Positions 26,262 through 35,382 of a DNA stretch of 64,000 bases are shown piece by piece. A program made the translations under genes and the position numbers. Below the pieces are notes generated by a model that searched no databases, was not told the DNA's origin, and was given only the letters and a program-made list of their open reading frames with translations. The stretch covers positions 186,001 to 250,000 of the forward strand of contig JBBAFU010000001.1 of NCBI GenBank assembly GCA_041655275.1, written 5' to 3'. Source of the stretch: JAJYRX01 sp041655275. Lineage in GTDB: Bacteria > Pseudomonadota > Gammaproteobacteria > Burkholderiales > Burkholderiaceae_B. Each line of letters begins with the position of its first letter. The first letter of the stretch is position 1.

Positions 26262-28853
26262 ATGCTTGCATCCCCGCTTGCCGATGTGCGCCAGGCCCTG
26301 CATGCCCAGCGCGACGCTGCCATCCAGACCTGGCGCCGCCAGCCCAGATCCGATCTGCTGCTGCACAGGCTCAGTGCGAGTGCGGACGAGGCCCTGCGCC
26401 GCCTGCTGATCCTGAAACCGCTGCCCGAAGGCGCCACGCTGGCTGCTGTGGGCGGCTACGGGCGCGGCGAACTCTATCCGGGCTCGGATGTGGATGTGCT
26501 CATCCTGCTGGCATGCGAACCCGATGCGTCCGGCACGCAGCGCATACAGGACTTCGTCGCCGCGCTCTGGGATCTGGGCCTGCACGCCGCCCACAGCGTG
26601 CGTACCCTGGAGCAGTGCCTGCACATGGCGCGCGAGGATGTCACGGTACAGACGGCTGTGCTGGAGGCCCGCCGGCTCGCCGGGAATGCCGAACTCATGC
26701 GCACGCTCGAGGAGCGGCTGCGCGCTGAACTCGATCCGGCGCGCTTCTTTCTGGCCAAACGCGCGGAAATGCAGCGCCGGCATGCACACTTCCAGGACAC
26801 GCCCTATGCCCTGGAGCCCAACTGCAAGGAGTCGCCGGGTGCCCTGCGTGATCTCCATCTGCTGCAATGGGTCTCGCGGGCGGCCGGCTATGGTGACCGC
26901 TGGACCGCCATCATGCGGTCCGGCCTGATTACCGTTGCGCAGCTGCGTGCACTCAGGCGGGCCCAGGCAGCCTTCCGGCGTCTGCGCGTGGAACTGCACC
27001 TGTTGACCGGCCGCGCAGAGGACCGGCTGCGCTTCGATCTGCAGCCGGCACTGGCTGCCATCTACGGCTTCCAGCCGACCCGCCATCGCCAGGCGAGTGA
27101 ACTGCTCATGCAACGCTATTATTGGGCGGCGCATGTGATCAGCCAGCTCACCGACATGCTGATGCGCGCCATCGAGGAAGACCTGTTCGCACCTGCCGGC
27201 CCGGCCATTGCGCTGGATGGCGACTTCTGCATTGTCCACGGCCGGCTGGACCTGCGCCGCGAGGACGCACTGGAGCGCAATCCCAGCCTCATCTTCCGGG
27301 CTTTCCTGCACGTGCAGCAACACGAAAGCCTGGACGGCATGCGTGCCGGCCTGCTGCGTGCGCTCTGGCATGCACGCGGCGCCATTGACGCGCAGTTCCG
27401 GCGCAACCCGGTCAACCGCCGGCTGTTCCTGCGCATCCTGATGCAGCGTCGCGGCGCCGCCAGGGCGCTGCGCGACATGAGCCGCCTGAACATTCTGCCC
27501 CGCTATCTGCCGGCCTTCCGGCGCATCGTCGGGCTGATGCAGCATGACCTTTTTCACGCCTACACCGTCGACGAGCACACGCTGCGCCTCATCAGCCTGC
27601 TCGATCGCTGCGCCGATGACCGGCACAGTCATGAGTATCCGCTGGCCAGTCAGCTGATGGCGGGGCTGGAGCGGCCCTGGGTGCTCACCATCGCCGCCCT
27701 CTTCCATGACATCGCCAAAGGCCGGGGCGGCGATCATGCGAACCGGGGCGCACAGCTCGCAAGGGATTTCTGCGCCAGCCACCGCGTGGGTGCGCACGCA
27801 AGCGATCTGGTGCACTTTCTGGTCCGCGAGCATCTGAGCCTGTCGCGGGTGGCGCAGAAGCAGGACCTGAGCGATCCCGAGGTGATTCACGCCTTCGCGG
27901 CCCGGGTGGGGGATCGCGAACGGCTGCAGACGCTCTATCTGCTCACCATGGCCGATATCCGGGCCACCAGTCCGCGCACCTGGAACACCTGGAAAGGCAA
28001 GCTTCTGGACGAGCTCTATCAGAAAGCCGACATCGTGCTCGGGGGCGAGCGCCCCGATGCCCGGGCCATCGTGGCCCAACGCATGCAGATCGCGGCGCGC
28101 GAAACCCAGGCGCTGGGTGTGACCAGTGCACAGCGTGAAGCCCTGTGGCAGAGCCTGGACATCACCTATTTCCTGCGCCATGAGACGCATGAGATCAGCT
28201 GGCATCTGAAGCAGCTGGCCGCACGCCTGCACGATGAGGCGCCGGTCGTGAGGGCGCGCGTCGTGGGCCGGGATGAAGCACTGCAAGTGCTGGTATACAC
28301 ACCGGATCGCAAAGACCTGTTCGCCAGCATTTGTGCCTATTTCGAGCGCGAGACGCTGAGCATCCAGGAAGCACGCATCCACACCACGCGCAACGGCTGG
28401 GCGCTGGACAGCTTCATCGTGCTGCACACCCATCATGCCGTGCGCTATGACACGCTCATCGGCACAGTGCAGCGCGAGCTGGCGGCACACCTTCAGCGGC
28501 ACGAGATAGACCAGAAAGCGGGCCGGGATGCCCCCCGGCGTGCACGTCCGGCTTCGCGCAAGCGCACTGCAATGCGCCAGGCACAGGTCTTTCCGCTGGC
28601 ACCGGGCATCGCTCTGACGCCGGGCACCCGCGGCGAAGACTGGACGCTATCTATTGTGTGTGCCGACCGGCCCGGGCTGCTGCATATGCTGGCGCGCATA
28701 CTGGCCGACCATGGCATCCGGCTTAAAATGGCCAAGATACACACGCTGGGCGAACGGGCCGAGGACGTCTTCATCATTGATGGCACGCTGCTCGATCACC
28801 TGCCCGGACGCCTGCAGCTGGAACGCGCCCTCCTGAATGCCCTCGCACCATGA
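26262..28853 (+). CDS. glnD: PII uridylyltransferase / uridylyl-removing enzyme
   Basis: The nitrogen sensor that uridylylates PII when glutamine is low and removes UMP when glutamine is high. The 863-residue protein has the nucleotidyltransferase motif GGYGRGELYPGSDVD at 64-78, a GlnD middle domain, an HD hydrolase domain (ALFHDIAKGRGGDH), and two C-terminal ACT domains binding glutamine (the last starts near WTLSIVCADRPG). The ATG at 26262 is chosen because GGAGGGG lies upstream; a longer frame to 26151 overlaps map. Its end overlaps dsbB as ATGA. Confidence 0.96.
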   Translation: MLASPLADVRQALHAQRDAAIQTWRRQPRSDLLLHRLSASADEALRRLLILKPLPEGATLAAVGGYGRGELYPGSDVDVLILLACEPDASGTQRIQDFVAALWDLGLHAAHSVRTLEQCLHMAREDVTVQTAVLEARRLAGNAELMRTLEERLRAELDPARFFLAKRAEMQRRHAHFQDTPYALEPNCKESPGALRDLHLLQWVSRAAGYGDRWTAIMRSGLITVAQLRALRRAQAAFRRLRVELHLLTGRAEDRLRFDLQPALAAIYGFQPTRHRQASELLMQRYYWAAHVISQLTDMLMRAIEEDLFAPAGPAIALDGDFCIVHGRLDLRREDALERNPSLIFRAFLHVQQHESLDGMRAGLLRALWHARGAIDAQFRRNPVNRRLFLRILMQRRGAARALRDMSRLNILPRYLPAFRRIVGLMQHDLFHAYTVDEHTLRLISLLDRCADDRHSHEYPLASQLMAGLERPWVLTIAALFHDIAKGRGGDHANRGAQLARDFCASHRVGAHASDLVHFLVREHLSLSRVAQKQDLSDPEVIHAFAARVGDRERLQTLYLLTMADIRATSPRTWNTWKGKLLDELYQKADIVLGGERPDARAIVAQRMQIAARETQALGVTSAQREALWQSLDITYFLRHETHEISWHLKQLAARLHDEAPVVRARVVGRDEALQVLVYTPDRKDLFASICAYFERETLSIQEARIHTTRNGWALDSFIVLHTHHAVRYDTLIGTVQRELAAHLQRHEIDQKAGRDAPRRARPASRKRTAMRQAQVFPLAPGIALTPGTRGEDWTLSIVCADRPGLLHMLARILADHGIRLKMAKIHTLGERAEDVFIIDGTLLDHLPGRLQLERALLNALAP

Positions 28854-29335
28854 AACGTCCACTTGCCCTGATTGCCCTGTTCTGCCTGTCTGCCGTCGCC
28901 ATTGCGCTGTATTCGCAACACGTCCTGGGGATGCGTCCCTGCGCCTGGTGCGTATTCCAGCGCCTGCTGGCCGTGCTCGCAGCGGGTATTGCCCTGGCGG
29001 GCCTGGTGCTGTCCATGCCTCGTCCCGCCTTGGGTCGCCTGGCGCTCGCGCTTGCGGGGCTCACAGGCCTGGGGGGCATGGCCGCTGCCTGGCATCAATA
29101 CACGGTGGCCGCACAGCAGTTTTCCTGTGCCCAGACCCTGGCGGACCGCTGGATGACCGGGCTGGGTCTGGACGCCGCCCTGCCCTGGCTGTTCGGCATC
29201 CAGGCCGGTTGCATGGAGGCCCGCGTCAATCTGCTCGGTGTGGAATATGCCCTGTGGAGTCTGGCGCTGTTCACCCTGGTCACCGCATGCGCTGCACTGG
29301 GCCTGCTGCGCCGTCGCAGAGCCGTTATGAACTAG
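28850..29335 (+). CDS. dsbB: Disulfide bond formation protein B
   Basis: An inner-membrane quinone reductase that reoxidises DsbA. The 161-residue protein has four hydrophobic segments, the first redox pair C31-A-W-C34 and the second pair C93 and C121 in the periplasmic loop. The Arg of the quinone-binding region (FQRLL) follows the first pair. It is translationally coupled to glnD by ATGA and convergent with purF (four-base overlap). No dsbA is in the window. Confidence 0.93.
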   Translation: MKRPLALIALFCLSAVAIALYSQHVLGMRPCAWCVFQRLLAVLAAGIALAGLVLSMPRPALGRLALALAGLTGLGGMAAAWHQYTVAAQQFSCAQTLADRWMTGLGLDAALPWLFGIQAGCMEARVNLLGVEYALWSLALFTLVTACAALGLLRRRRAVMN

Positions 29336-30834
29336 TCCTGGAGGGTGTCCACGCCGCCGCCCAGCGCACCTGCAGGGCCGATGCCCCTGTCCAGGCCGAT
29401 GCGCTCTATGAGGGCCACGTCGGACTCCCCTGTCAGGTAGTGACCATCAAAGCAGGATACCTCGAAAGTCTCGATTTCCGGATTGAGGCCGCGGATGGCC
29501 TGGCACAACCGGGGCAGATCCTGGAAGACCAGTCCATCGGCGCCGATCTCGTGCGCAATCTCGTCCGTATCGCGATCCGTGGCAATGAGCTCGGCACGCG
29601 AAGGCATGTCGATTCCGTACAGATTGGGATAGCGCACGGGAGGTGCCGCCGAGGCGAAATAGACTTTGCGCGCCCCGGCGTGGCGCGCCATTTCGACGAT
29701 CTGCCGGCTGGTCGTGCCACGCACGATGGAGTCATCCACCAGCAGCACGCTCTTGCCGCGGAATTCACGCTCCATGGCCGACAGCTTCTGGCGCACCGTC
29801 TTCTTGCGCACCGTCTGCCCGGGCATGATGAAAGTCCGCCCGATGTAGCGGTTCTTGATCAGACCTTCGCGATAGCTCAGATTCAGGCATGAGGCCAGCT
29901 GCATGGCCGAAGGGCGCGAGGAATCCGGCACAGGCATGACGACATCGATATCGCCCAGACGCAACTGGCGTGCAAGGGTATCGGCCAGGCTTTCACCCAT
30001 GCGCAGCCTTGCATCATAGACGGGCACACCGTCAAGTACCGAATCCGGGCGGGCAAAATACACGTATTCGAATGCGCAGGGTGCAAGCACCGGTGCATCG
30101 GCACATTGGCGTGTACTTACCCTGCCCTCCAGATCGATGAAGATCGCCTCGCCCGGTGCCAGGTCGCGCACCAGTGTGAAACCGCAACCGGTCAGGGCCA
30201 CCGATTCAGAGGCCACCATCCAGTCGATGCCTGCGGGAGTCTCCATCTGTCCCAGGCACAGTGGCCGTATGCCGAAGGGATCACGAAAGGCCAGCATGCC
30301 ATAGCCTGAAATCTGGGCGATGACTGCGTAAGCGCCCCGTGCACGTCGATGCACGGCAGCAACGGCCGAGAACAGGGCATCCTCATCCAGGTCTGTACCG
30401 CTGGTCGCCTGCTGCAGCTCATGGGCAAACACATTGAGCAGGACTTCAGAGTCCGAATTCGTATTGATATGACGCCGGTCCACGCGAAACAGGGCTTCAC
30501 GCAGTTCCCGCCAGTTGGTCAGATTGCCGTTATGGACAAACATGATGCCAAACGGCGCATTCACATAGAGAGGCTGTATCTCGTCCACACTGCCGCTGGA
30601 GCCGGTGCCCGGGTAGCGCACATGGCCCAGGCCGGCGTTGCCCGGCAGGGCGCGCATGTTGCGCGTGCGAAACACATCGCGCACCAGGCCGTGCGCCTTG
30701 TGCATGTTGAAGTAGTGATGATGGGCCGTTGCGATGCCGGCCGCATCCTGGCCGCGATGCTGCAGCAGCAGCAGGCTGTCATAGATGGTCTGGTTGACTG
30801 CACCATGCGCCACCACACCGACGATTCCACACAT
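29332..30834 (-). CDS. purF: Amidophosphoribosyltransferase
   Basis: The first committed step of purine synthesis, making phosphoribosylamine from PRPP and glutamine. The 500-residue protein has the N-terminal nucleophile C2 (MCGIVGVV) with no propeptide, a class II glutamine amidotransferase domain to about residue 250, and a phosphoribosyltransferase domain with the PRPP loop VLLVDDSIVRGTTS. It lies 21 bases downstream of cvpA, the conserved cvpA-purF pair. Confidence 0.97.
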   Translation of the reverse strand: MCGIVGVVAHGAVNQTIYDSLLLLQHRGQDAAGIATAHHHYFNMHKAHGLVRDVFRTRNMRALPGNAGLGHVRYPGTGSSGSVDEIQPLYVNAPFGIMFVHNGNLTNWRELREALFRVDRRHINTNSDSEVLLNVFAHELQQATSGTDLDEDALFSAVAAVHRRARGAYAVIAQISGYGMLAFRDPFGIRPLCLGQMETPAGIDWMVASESVALTGCGFTLVRDLAPGEAIFIDLEGRVSTRQCADAPVLAPCAFEYVYFARPDSVLDGVPVYDARLRMGESLADTLARQLRLGDIDVVMPVPDSSRPSAMQLASCLNLSYREGLIKNRYIGRTFIMPGQTVRKKTVRQKLSAMEREFRGKSVLLVDDSIVRGTTSRQIVEMARHAGARKVYFASAAPPVRYPNLYGIDMPSRAELIATDRDTDEIAHEIGADGLVFQDLPRLCQAIRGLNPEIETFEVSCFDGHYLTGESDVALIERIGLDRGIGPAGALGGGVDTLQD

Positions 30835-30855
30835 GTTCTTTTCCCGGGGAAACTT

Positions 30856-31344
30856 TCAATAAGGCAGCCAGGCCACCACCGATGCGGGCAGCCATTGCTT
30901 CAGGGTCTGGACCAGGCGCACACTGGGCCCGGAGAACCGCGATTCCACCCACCACGGCTCCTGCGGCAGCTCGGTATAACCAGCCAGCACCACCAGGGCC
31001 AGCACAATGATGACGCCGCGCAGCAAACCGAACAGTATGCCCAGCCCGTGATCCGCCGACGCCAGGCCTGTCCTGTCGAGCATGGCGCCCAGCGCCATAT
31101 TGAGCAGGCCGATGGTCAGAAGCACCACAAGGAACACGATCAGATAGGCCGCACCCATGCGCAGCAACGGGTTTTCCAGAAGATCCGGCAGCCAGCCGGA
31201 CATACGCGGCCCCCACCACAGGGCGCCGGCAAACGCCGCCACATAGGCGCACAGCGACAGGACTTCCTTGATCAGACCGCGCATCAGTCCGAGCACGGCA
31301 GAGATCAGGACAATGCCCAGCAACAGGTAATCCAGCGTATTCAC
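30856..31344 (-). CDS. cvpA: CvpA-family inner-membrane protein
   Basis: A 162-residue protein with four predicted membrane segments. The name comes from colicin V export in E. coli, but its wider role is envelope-related and poorly defined. The start is GTG 31344, overlapping the dedD stop as GTGA. Position upstream of purF and downstream of dedD supports the name. Confidence 0.9.
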   Translation of the reverse strand: MNTLDYLLLGIVLISAVLGLMRGLIKEVLSLCAYVAAFAGALWWGPRMSGWLPDLLENPLLRMGAAYLIVFLVVLLTIGLLNMALGAMLDRTGLASADHGLGILFGLLRGVIIVLALVVLAGYTELPQEPWWVESRFSGPSVRLVQTLKQWLPASVVAWLPY

Positions 31345-32099
31345 TGACTCTGCAACATACTGTCGTCATAGCCCAGGGAGCGCAGGCGCGCCTGGGCCGC
31401 ACGCGCCGCTTCCTGGGTGGGAAACGGCCCGACCTTGAGGCGATACACCGTCTTGCCCCGGGATTCGCCCTGCTCCACGAATGCGTCACTGATACCCGCC
31501 TGGATCAGCTTCTCGCGACGGGTCTGAGCATCCGCACTGGCGCTGTAGGCGGCGGCCTGCACCACATATCGGCCGCCTGTGGCCGCCGCCGTGCCCGCCG
31601 CTGACCCGGCCGGCCCCTCCAGCAGGGCCCTGGCCAGTGAGCCGTCATCGGTACGTACAATGGTGTCCGGTGACGGCGATGGTGCAGGATCACGGCGCGC
31701 AGGCGGCGCGGGCGGCGTCTGCGGCACCGGAGCGACATCCGCATTTGGTACGGCGGGCGCCTGGGCAGCCGCCACCGGATCAGCCGGTTCGTCGGGCAGG
31801 ACTTCCGGCATCTCGTCGATCAGTCCCTGATCACCGCTGGCTGCTTCGGGGGCATCGATCACCGGTTCGATTGCAGGCACGGGTGGCACCTGCGCCGGCA
31901 ACACCAGCGGCGTTTCAAGCGCTTCCAGCGGCTCGGGATCATCGAACAGCAAGGGCACAACGACCACCGCTGCCACAACGAGGATGAGTGCGCCCAATAG
32001 CCGGCGACGGGCGCGGGCACGCAATGCCTTGAGATCTATGTCATTACCGACAGAGCGCCGTGCAGGCGCGCGGGACTGCTTGCGGGAGAAGATGGCCAT
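31341..32099 (-). CDS. dedD: SPOR-domain protein (DedD-like)
   Basis: An inner-membrane protein with a short basic cytoplasmic N-terminus (KALRARARRR), one membrane helix (about 34-51), a long Ala/Pro/acidic periplasmic linker, and a C-terminal SPOR domain (about 175-252: GRYVVQAAAYS to ARLRSLGYDD) that binds denuded glycan at the division septum. The 252-residue length and the folC-dedD-cvpA-purF order match DedD. The ATG at 32099 is used; an adjacent TTG at 32102 extends the frame by one codon. Confidence 0.88.
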   Translation of the reverse strand: MAIFSRKQSRAPARRSVGNDIDLKALRARARRRLLGALILVVAAVVVVPLLFDDPEPLEALETPLVLPAQVPPVPAIEPVIDAPEAASGDQGLIDEMPEVLPDEPADPVAAAQAPAVPNADVAPVPQTPPAPPARRDPAPSPSPDTIVRTDDGSLARALLEGPAGSAAGTAAATGGRYVVQAAAYSASADAQTRREKLIQAGISDAFVEQGESRGKTVYRLKVGPFPTQEAARAAQARLRSLGYDDSMLQSQ

Positions 32100-32150
32100 C
32101 AAAGAACCTGTTCTGGCTGATCGCCCGGTCGGTCATGGTGACACGGGACG

Positions 32151-33584
32151 CTAATCCCGCTGACCCAGTCTCTCGAGAACCGGACCAACGGTGGCGAAGG
32201 ATCCGAATACCAGAATTCTATCATTGACACCCGCCTGCCCGATGGCCTGGTTGTAAGCCGACACCGGGTCGGGAAGGCAGTGCACGCTGATCTCGAGCCG
32301 TGCTCCCAGGCTGCGTGCCACCGGTCGTACGCCGGGGCCATCCGGGGTGACCGGATCGAATTCCGGCGAACCTATCGGCTGCAGCAGCTCTTCGGCCTCG
32401 TAGAACAGCCGCGGCCGGTCACCTTCGGCAGTACGCACCTGTACGTCGGCATGCAGCTCGCGGATGATGCCGGCCAGCGCCGTCGCGGGCAGACCACGCG
32501 GACCGGGCAGATCGACACACAGCCAGTGATCGACGTGATAAATCATATGTTGCAGCACGCCACGGACATCCTTGTCGCCAAACATGCCGACGATGGCGCT
32601 AGTCTTGCCTGTGCTGGGGATGTTGGCAAGATTCTGGCTCAGTGCCGCCGCAGCATGCGGGTTGTGCGCCACATCCAGAATCACCATGGGCTGGCCGGGC
32701 ATGATCTGGAAACGCCCCGGCAAGGCCGCGTGCGACAGCCCCAGACGGATGGCGTGCTGGGGCAGCACAATGCGGTCCCTGAGCGTCTCGAGTGCTGCCA
32801 GCGCCGCCGAGGCGTTGAGCAGCTGGTTGGCCCCCCGCAGTGCCGGATAGGCCAGCGCACTACGCCGCTGCTCGCGCCCGCCGTAGGCCCATTGCAGGCG
32901 ATCGCCGGAATAGTTGAAATCCCGTCCGAAGCGCCACAGGTCGGCCCCGATGGCCTGTGCATGATCAACCAGCGTCTGCGGTGGCTGGGGGTCGGCGCAG
33001 ATGGCCGGACGCCCCGGGCGGAAGATATGCGCTTTTTCAAGTGCAATCTCCTCGCGCGAATCACCCAGCCAGTCCCGATGATCGATATCGATACTGGTAA
33101 TGACGGCGCAATCCGCATCGATGATATTCACTGCGTCGAGGCGTCCGCCCAGCCCGACTTCCAGAATCACGACATCCAGATCCGTCTGCGCGAACAGCAG
33201 CAGCGCGGCCAGGGTGCCGAACTCGAAGTATGTCAGGGAAATATCACCCCGTGCCGCATCGATACGTTCGAACTGCTCGATGATGTGCGCGTCATCGACC
33301 GGCTCGCCATCGATGCGGATGCGCTCGTTGTAATGGACAAGATGCGGAGACGTATAGCAACCCACCCGGTAGCCGCCGGCCAGGACCATGGCTTCCAGCA
33401 TCGCGCATACCGAGCCCTTGCCATTGGTGCCGGCCACGGTGATGACGGTACTGTCGAGTTTGATGTTCAGCGACCCGGCTACCGCCTGCACCCGTGAAAG
33501 CCCCATATCGATGGCGACCGGGTGCAGGGTCTCGAGATATTCCAGCCATTGCGACAGACTGGCGTGCGCTACCGGCGCAGACAT
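32151..33584 (-). CDS. folC: Bifunctional folylpolyglutamate/dihydrofolate synthase
   Basis: Adds glutamate to dihydropteroate and to folates. The 477-residue protein is longer than the E. coli enzyme (about 420). The Mur-ligase-type P-loop AGTNGKGSVCAML is at about 51-63, the metal-binding segment ITSIDIDHRDWLG follows, and ILDVAHNPHA lies in the C-terminal domain. A GGGAG lies about eight bases before the ATG. It is 14 bases downstream of lpdA and 51 bases upstream of dedD. Confidence 0.94.
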   Translation of the reverse strand: MSAPVAHASLSQWLEYLETLHPVAIDMGLSRVQAVAGSLNIKLDSTVITVAGTNGKGSVCAMLEAMVLAGGYRVGCYTSPHLVHYNERIRIDGEPVDDAHIIEQFERIDAARGDISLTYFEFGTLAALLLFAQTDLDVVILEVGLGGRLDAVNIIDADCAVITSIDIDHRDWLGDSREEIALEKAHIFRPGRPAICADPQPPQTLVDHAQAIGADLWRFGRDFNYSGDRLQWAYGGREQRRSALAYPALRGANQLLNASAALAALETLRDRIVLPQHAIRLGLSHAALPGRFQIMPGQPMVILDVAHNPHAAAALSQNLANIPSTGKTSAIVGMFGDKDVRGVLQHMIYHVDHWLCVDLPGPRGLPATALAGIIRELHADVQVRTAEGDRPRLFYEAEELLQPIGSPEFDPVTPDGPGVRPVARSLGARLEISVHCLPDPVSAYNQAIGQAGVNDRILVFGSFATVGPVLERLGQRD

Positions 33585-33598
33585 GTGTTTACTCCCGA

Positions 33599-35374
33599 TC
33601 AGCGACGCGCGGGTGGCAGATCCGTGCAGGAACCCAGCGCTGCAAGCGCCGCCATGCCGACGGACTCTCCCAGTGTGGGATGGGGATGGATGGTGCTGCC
33701 GATATCAACCATGTCGGCACCCATTTCGATAGCCAGCGCGACCTCGCTGATGAGATCGCCCGCGCCGGTACCGACAATGCCGCCGCCGATGATGCGCTTG
33801 CTTTCGGCATCGAAGAGCAGCTTGGTGAAGCCCTCGTCACGCCCGTTGGCAATGGCGCGTCCCGACGCCGCCCAGGGGAAGAGCCCCTTGCTGAAGTCCA
33901 CGCCCTGCTCGCGCGCCATATCTTCCGTGAGTCCGACCCACGCAATTTCCGGATCGGTATAGGCTACGGACGGAATGACGCGCGCATCGAAAGCCACCTT
34001 GTGTCCGGCGATCACTTCTGCTGCAATATGGGCTTCGTGCACCGCCTTGTGTGCCAGCATGGGCTGACCGACGATATCACCGATGGCGTAGATATGCGCG
34101 ACATTCGTGCGCATCTGCGTATCGACGGCGATAAAGCCCTTGTCATCCACTGCGACACCGGCGCGATCCGCATCGATGAGTGCACCATTGGGCCTGCGCC
34201 CCGCCGCCTGCAGCACCAGATCATAGGTCTGCGGGCCGGAAGGTGCCTGCTTGCCTTCGAAGCTGAAGTGCAGGCCGTCCGCATCTGCTGTTGCACCGGT
34301 GGTGCGCGTCTCCAGCATGATATTTTCGAAACGATGGGCGTTCTGCTTCTGCCATACCCTGACCAGATCACGATCACAGCCCGGCATCAAGCCCGTCAAC
34401 ATTTCGACAACGTCGATACGAGCGCCCAGCGCCGAGTACACCGTGGCCATCTCGAGGCCGATGATGCCCCCGCCGATGACCAGCATGCGCTTGGGCACGG
34501 AAGGCAGCTCGAGCGCACCGGTGGAGTCGATGATACGGGAATCGTCGGGCAGGAAAGGCAGATGTACGGCCTGGCTGCCCGCCGCGATGATGGCCGAGGC
34601 GAAACGCACCACCCGGGTGCTGCCGTCGGCGCCGGCAATGGACAGATGATGATCGTCCATGAAAGTACCGGTACCCGTGAGCACCGTCACCTTGCGCGCG
34701 CGCGCCATGCCGGCCAGCCCGCCGGTAAGCTTGCCCACCACCCCGGCCTTGTGCGCACGCAGGGCATCCAGATCGATGCGTGGCTCATCGAAGACCACGC
34801 CCTGCCCGGATAGCGCCCTGGCCGCTTCCAGCACACCTGCCGTGTGCAGCAACGCCTTGGACGGAATGCAGCCCACGTTCAGACAGACGCCGCCCAGGGC
34901 GGGATAACGTTCCACAAGGATGACGTTCAGACCCAGGTCGGCAGCACGAAAAGCCGCCGAATAGCCGCCCGGGCCGGCGCCCAGGACCAGGACATCGCAC
35001 TCGGCATCGGCCGTACCCGCTGCTGCGGACGGCGCGGCGGCGGGTGCAGGCGCCGGTGCAGCAACCGCCGCCGCCGGCGTTGCAGCAACGGCTGCGTCAG
35101 GCGTGGCCGGTTCCGGCGCCGCCGCATCCGCCGCTGCTGCAGGCGTGATGCGCACGATGGGTGTCCCTTCGGAAACCTTGTCACCCAGCTTGACCAGTAC
35201 GGCTTCCACCACACCGGCCTGGGCGGCAGGAATCTCCATGGATGCCTTGTCGGATTCGACGGTGATCAGGCTCTGCTCAAGCGCTATGCTGTCACCCACC
35301 TCGACAAGAATCTCGATGACATCGACATCGGTGACATCACCGATGTCGGGAACATTCAGATCTGTGGTGCTCAT
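33599..35374 (-). CDS. lpdA: Dihydrolipoyl dehydrogenase with N-terminal lipoyl domain (PDH E3)
   Basis: Reoxidises the dihydrolipoyl groups of the pyruvate dehydrogenase complex with NAD. The 591-residue protein carries an extra N-terminal lipoyl domain (lipoylated K43 in ESDKASME), an Ala/Pro-rich linker (about 82-125), and then the flavoprotein. The FAD motif is VLVLGAGPGGYSAA, the redox disulfide is in GVCLNVGCIPSK, and the C-terminal base is in HPHPTLGES. Lipoyl-E3 fusions are known in several betaproteobacteria and Neisseria. It follows aceF by eight bases. Confidence 0.95.
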   Translation of the reverse strand: MSTTDLNVPDIGDVTDVDVIEILVEVGDSIALEQSLITVESDKASMEIPAAQAGVVEAVLVKLGDKVSEGTPIVRITPAAAADAAAPEPATPDAAVAATPAAAVAAPAPAPAAAPSAAAGTADAECDVLVLGAGPGGYSAAFRAADLGLNVILVERYPALGGVCLNVGCIPSKALLHTAGVLEAARALSGQGVVFDEPRIDLDALRAHKAGVVGKLTGGLAGMARARKVTVLTGTGTFMDDHHLSIAGADGSTRVVRFASAIIAAGSQAVHLPFLPDDSRIIDSTGALELPSVPKRMLVIGGGIIGLEMATVYSALGARIDVVEMLTGLMPGCDRDLVRVWQKQNAHRFENIMLETRTTGATADADGLHFSFEGKQAPSGPQTYDLVLQAAGRRPNGALIDADRAGVAVDDKGFIAVDTQMRTNVAHIYAIGDIVGQPMLAHKAVHEAHIAAEVIAGHKVAFDARVIPSVAYTDPEIAWVGLTEDMAREQGVDFSKGLFPWAASGRAIANGRDEGFTKLLFDAESKRIIGGGIVGTGAGDLISEVALAIEMGADMVDIGSTIHPHPTLGESVGMAALAALGSCTDLPPARR

Positions 35375-35382
35375 GCGGGCTC

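Noticed and set aside
26202..28502. 766-codon open frame on the minus strand
   Set aside because: Antisense to glnD, whose nucleotidyltransferase, HD and ACT domains are unmistakable.
34980..35160. Low-complexity GC-rich stretch that looks repetitive
   Set aside because: It encodes the Ala/Pro-rich linker of the lipoyl-E3 protein, a normal feature rather than a DNA repeat element.
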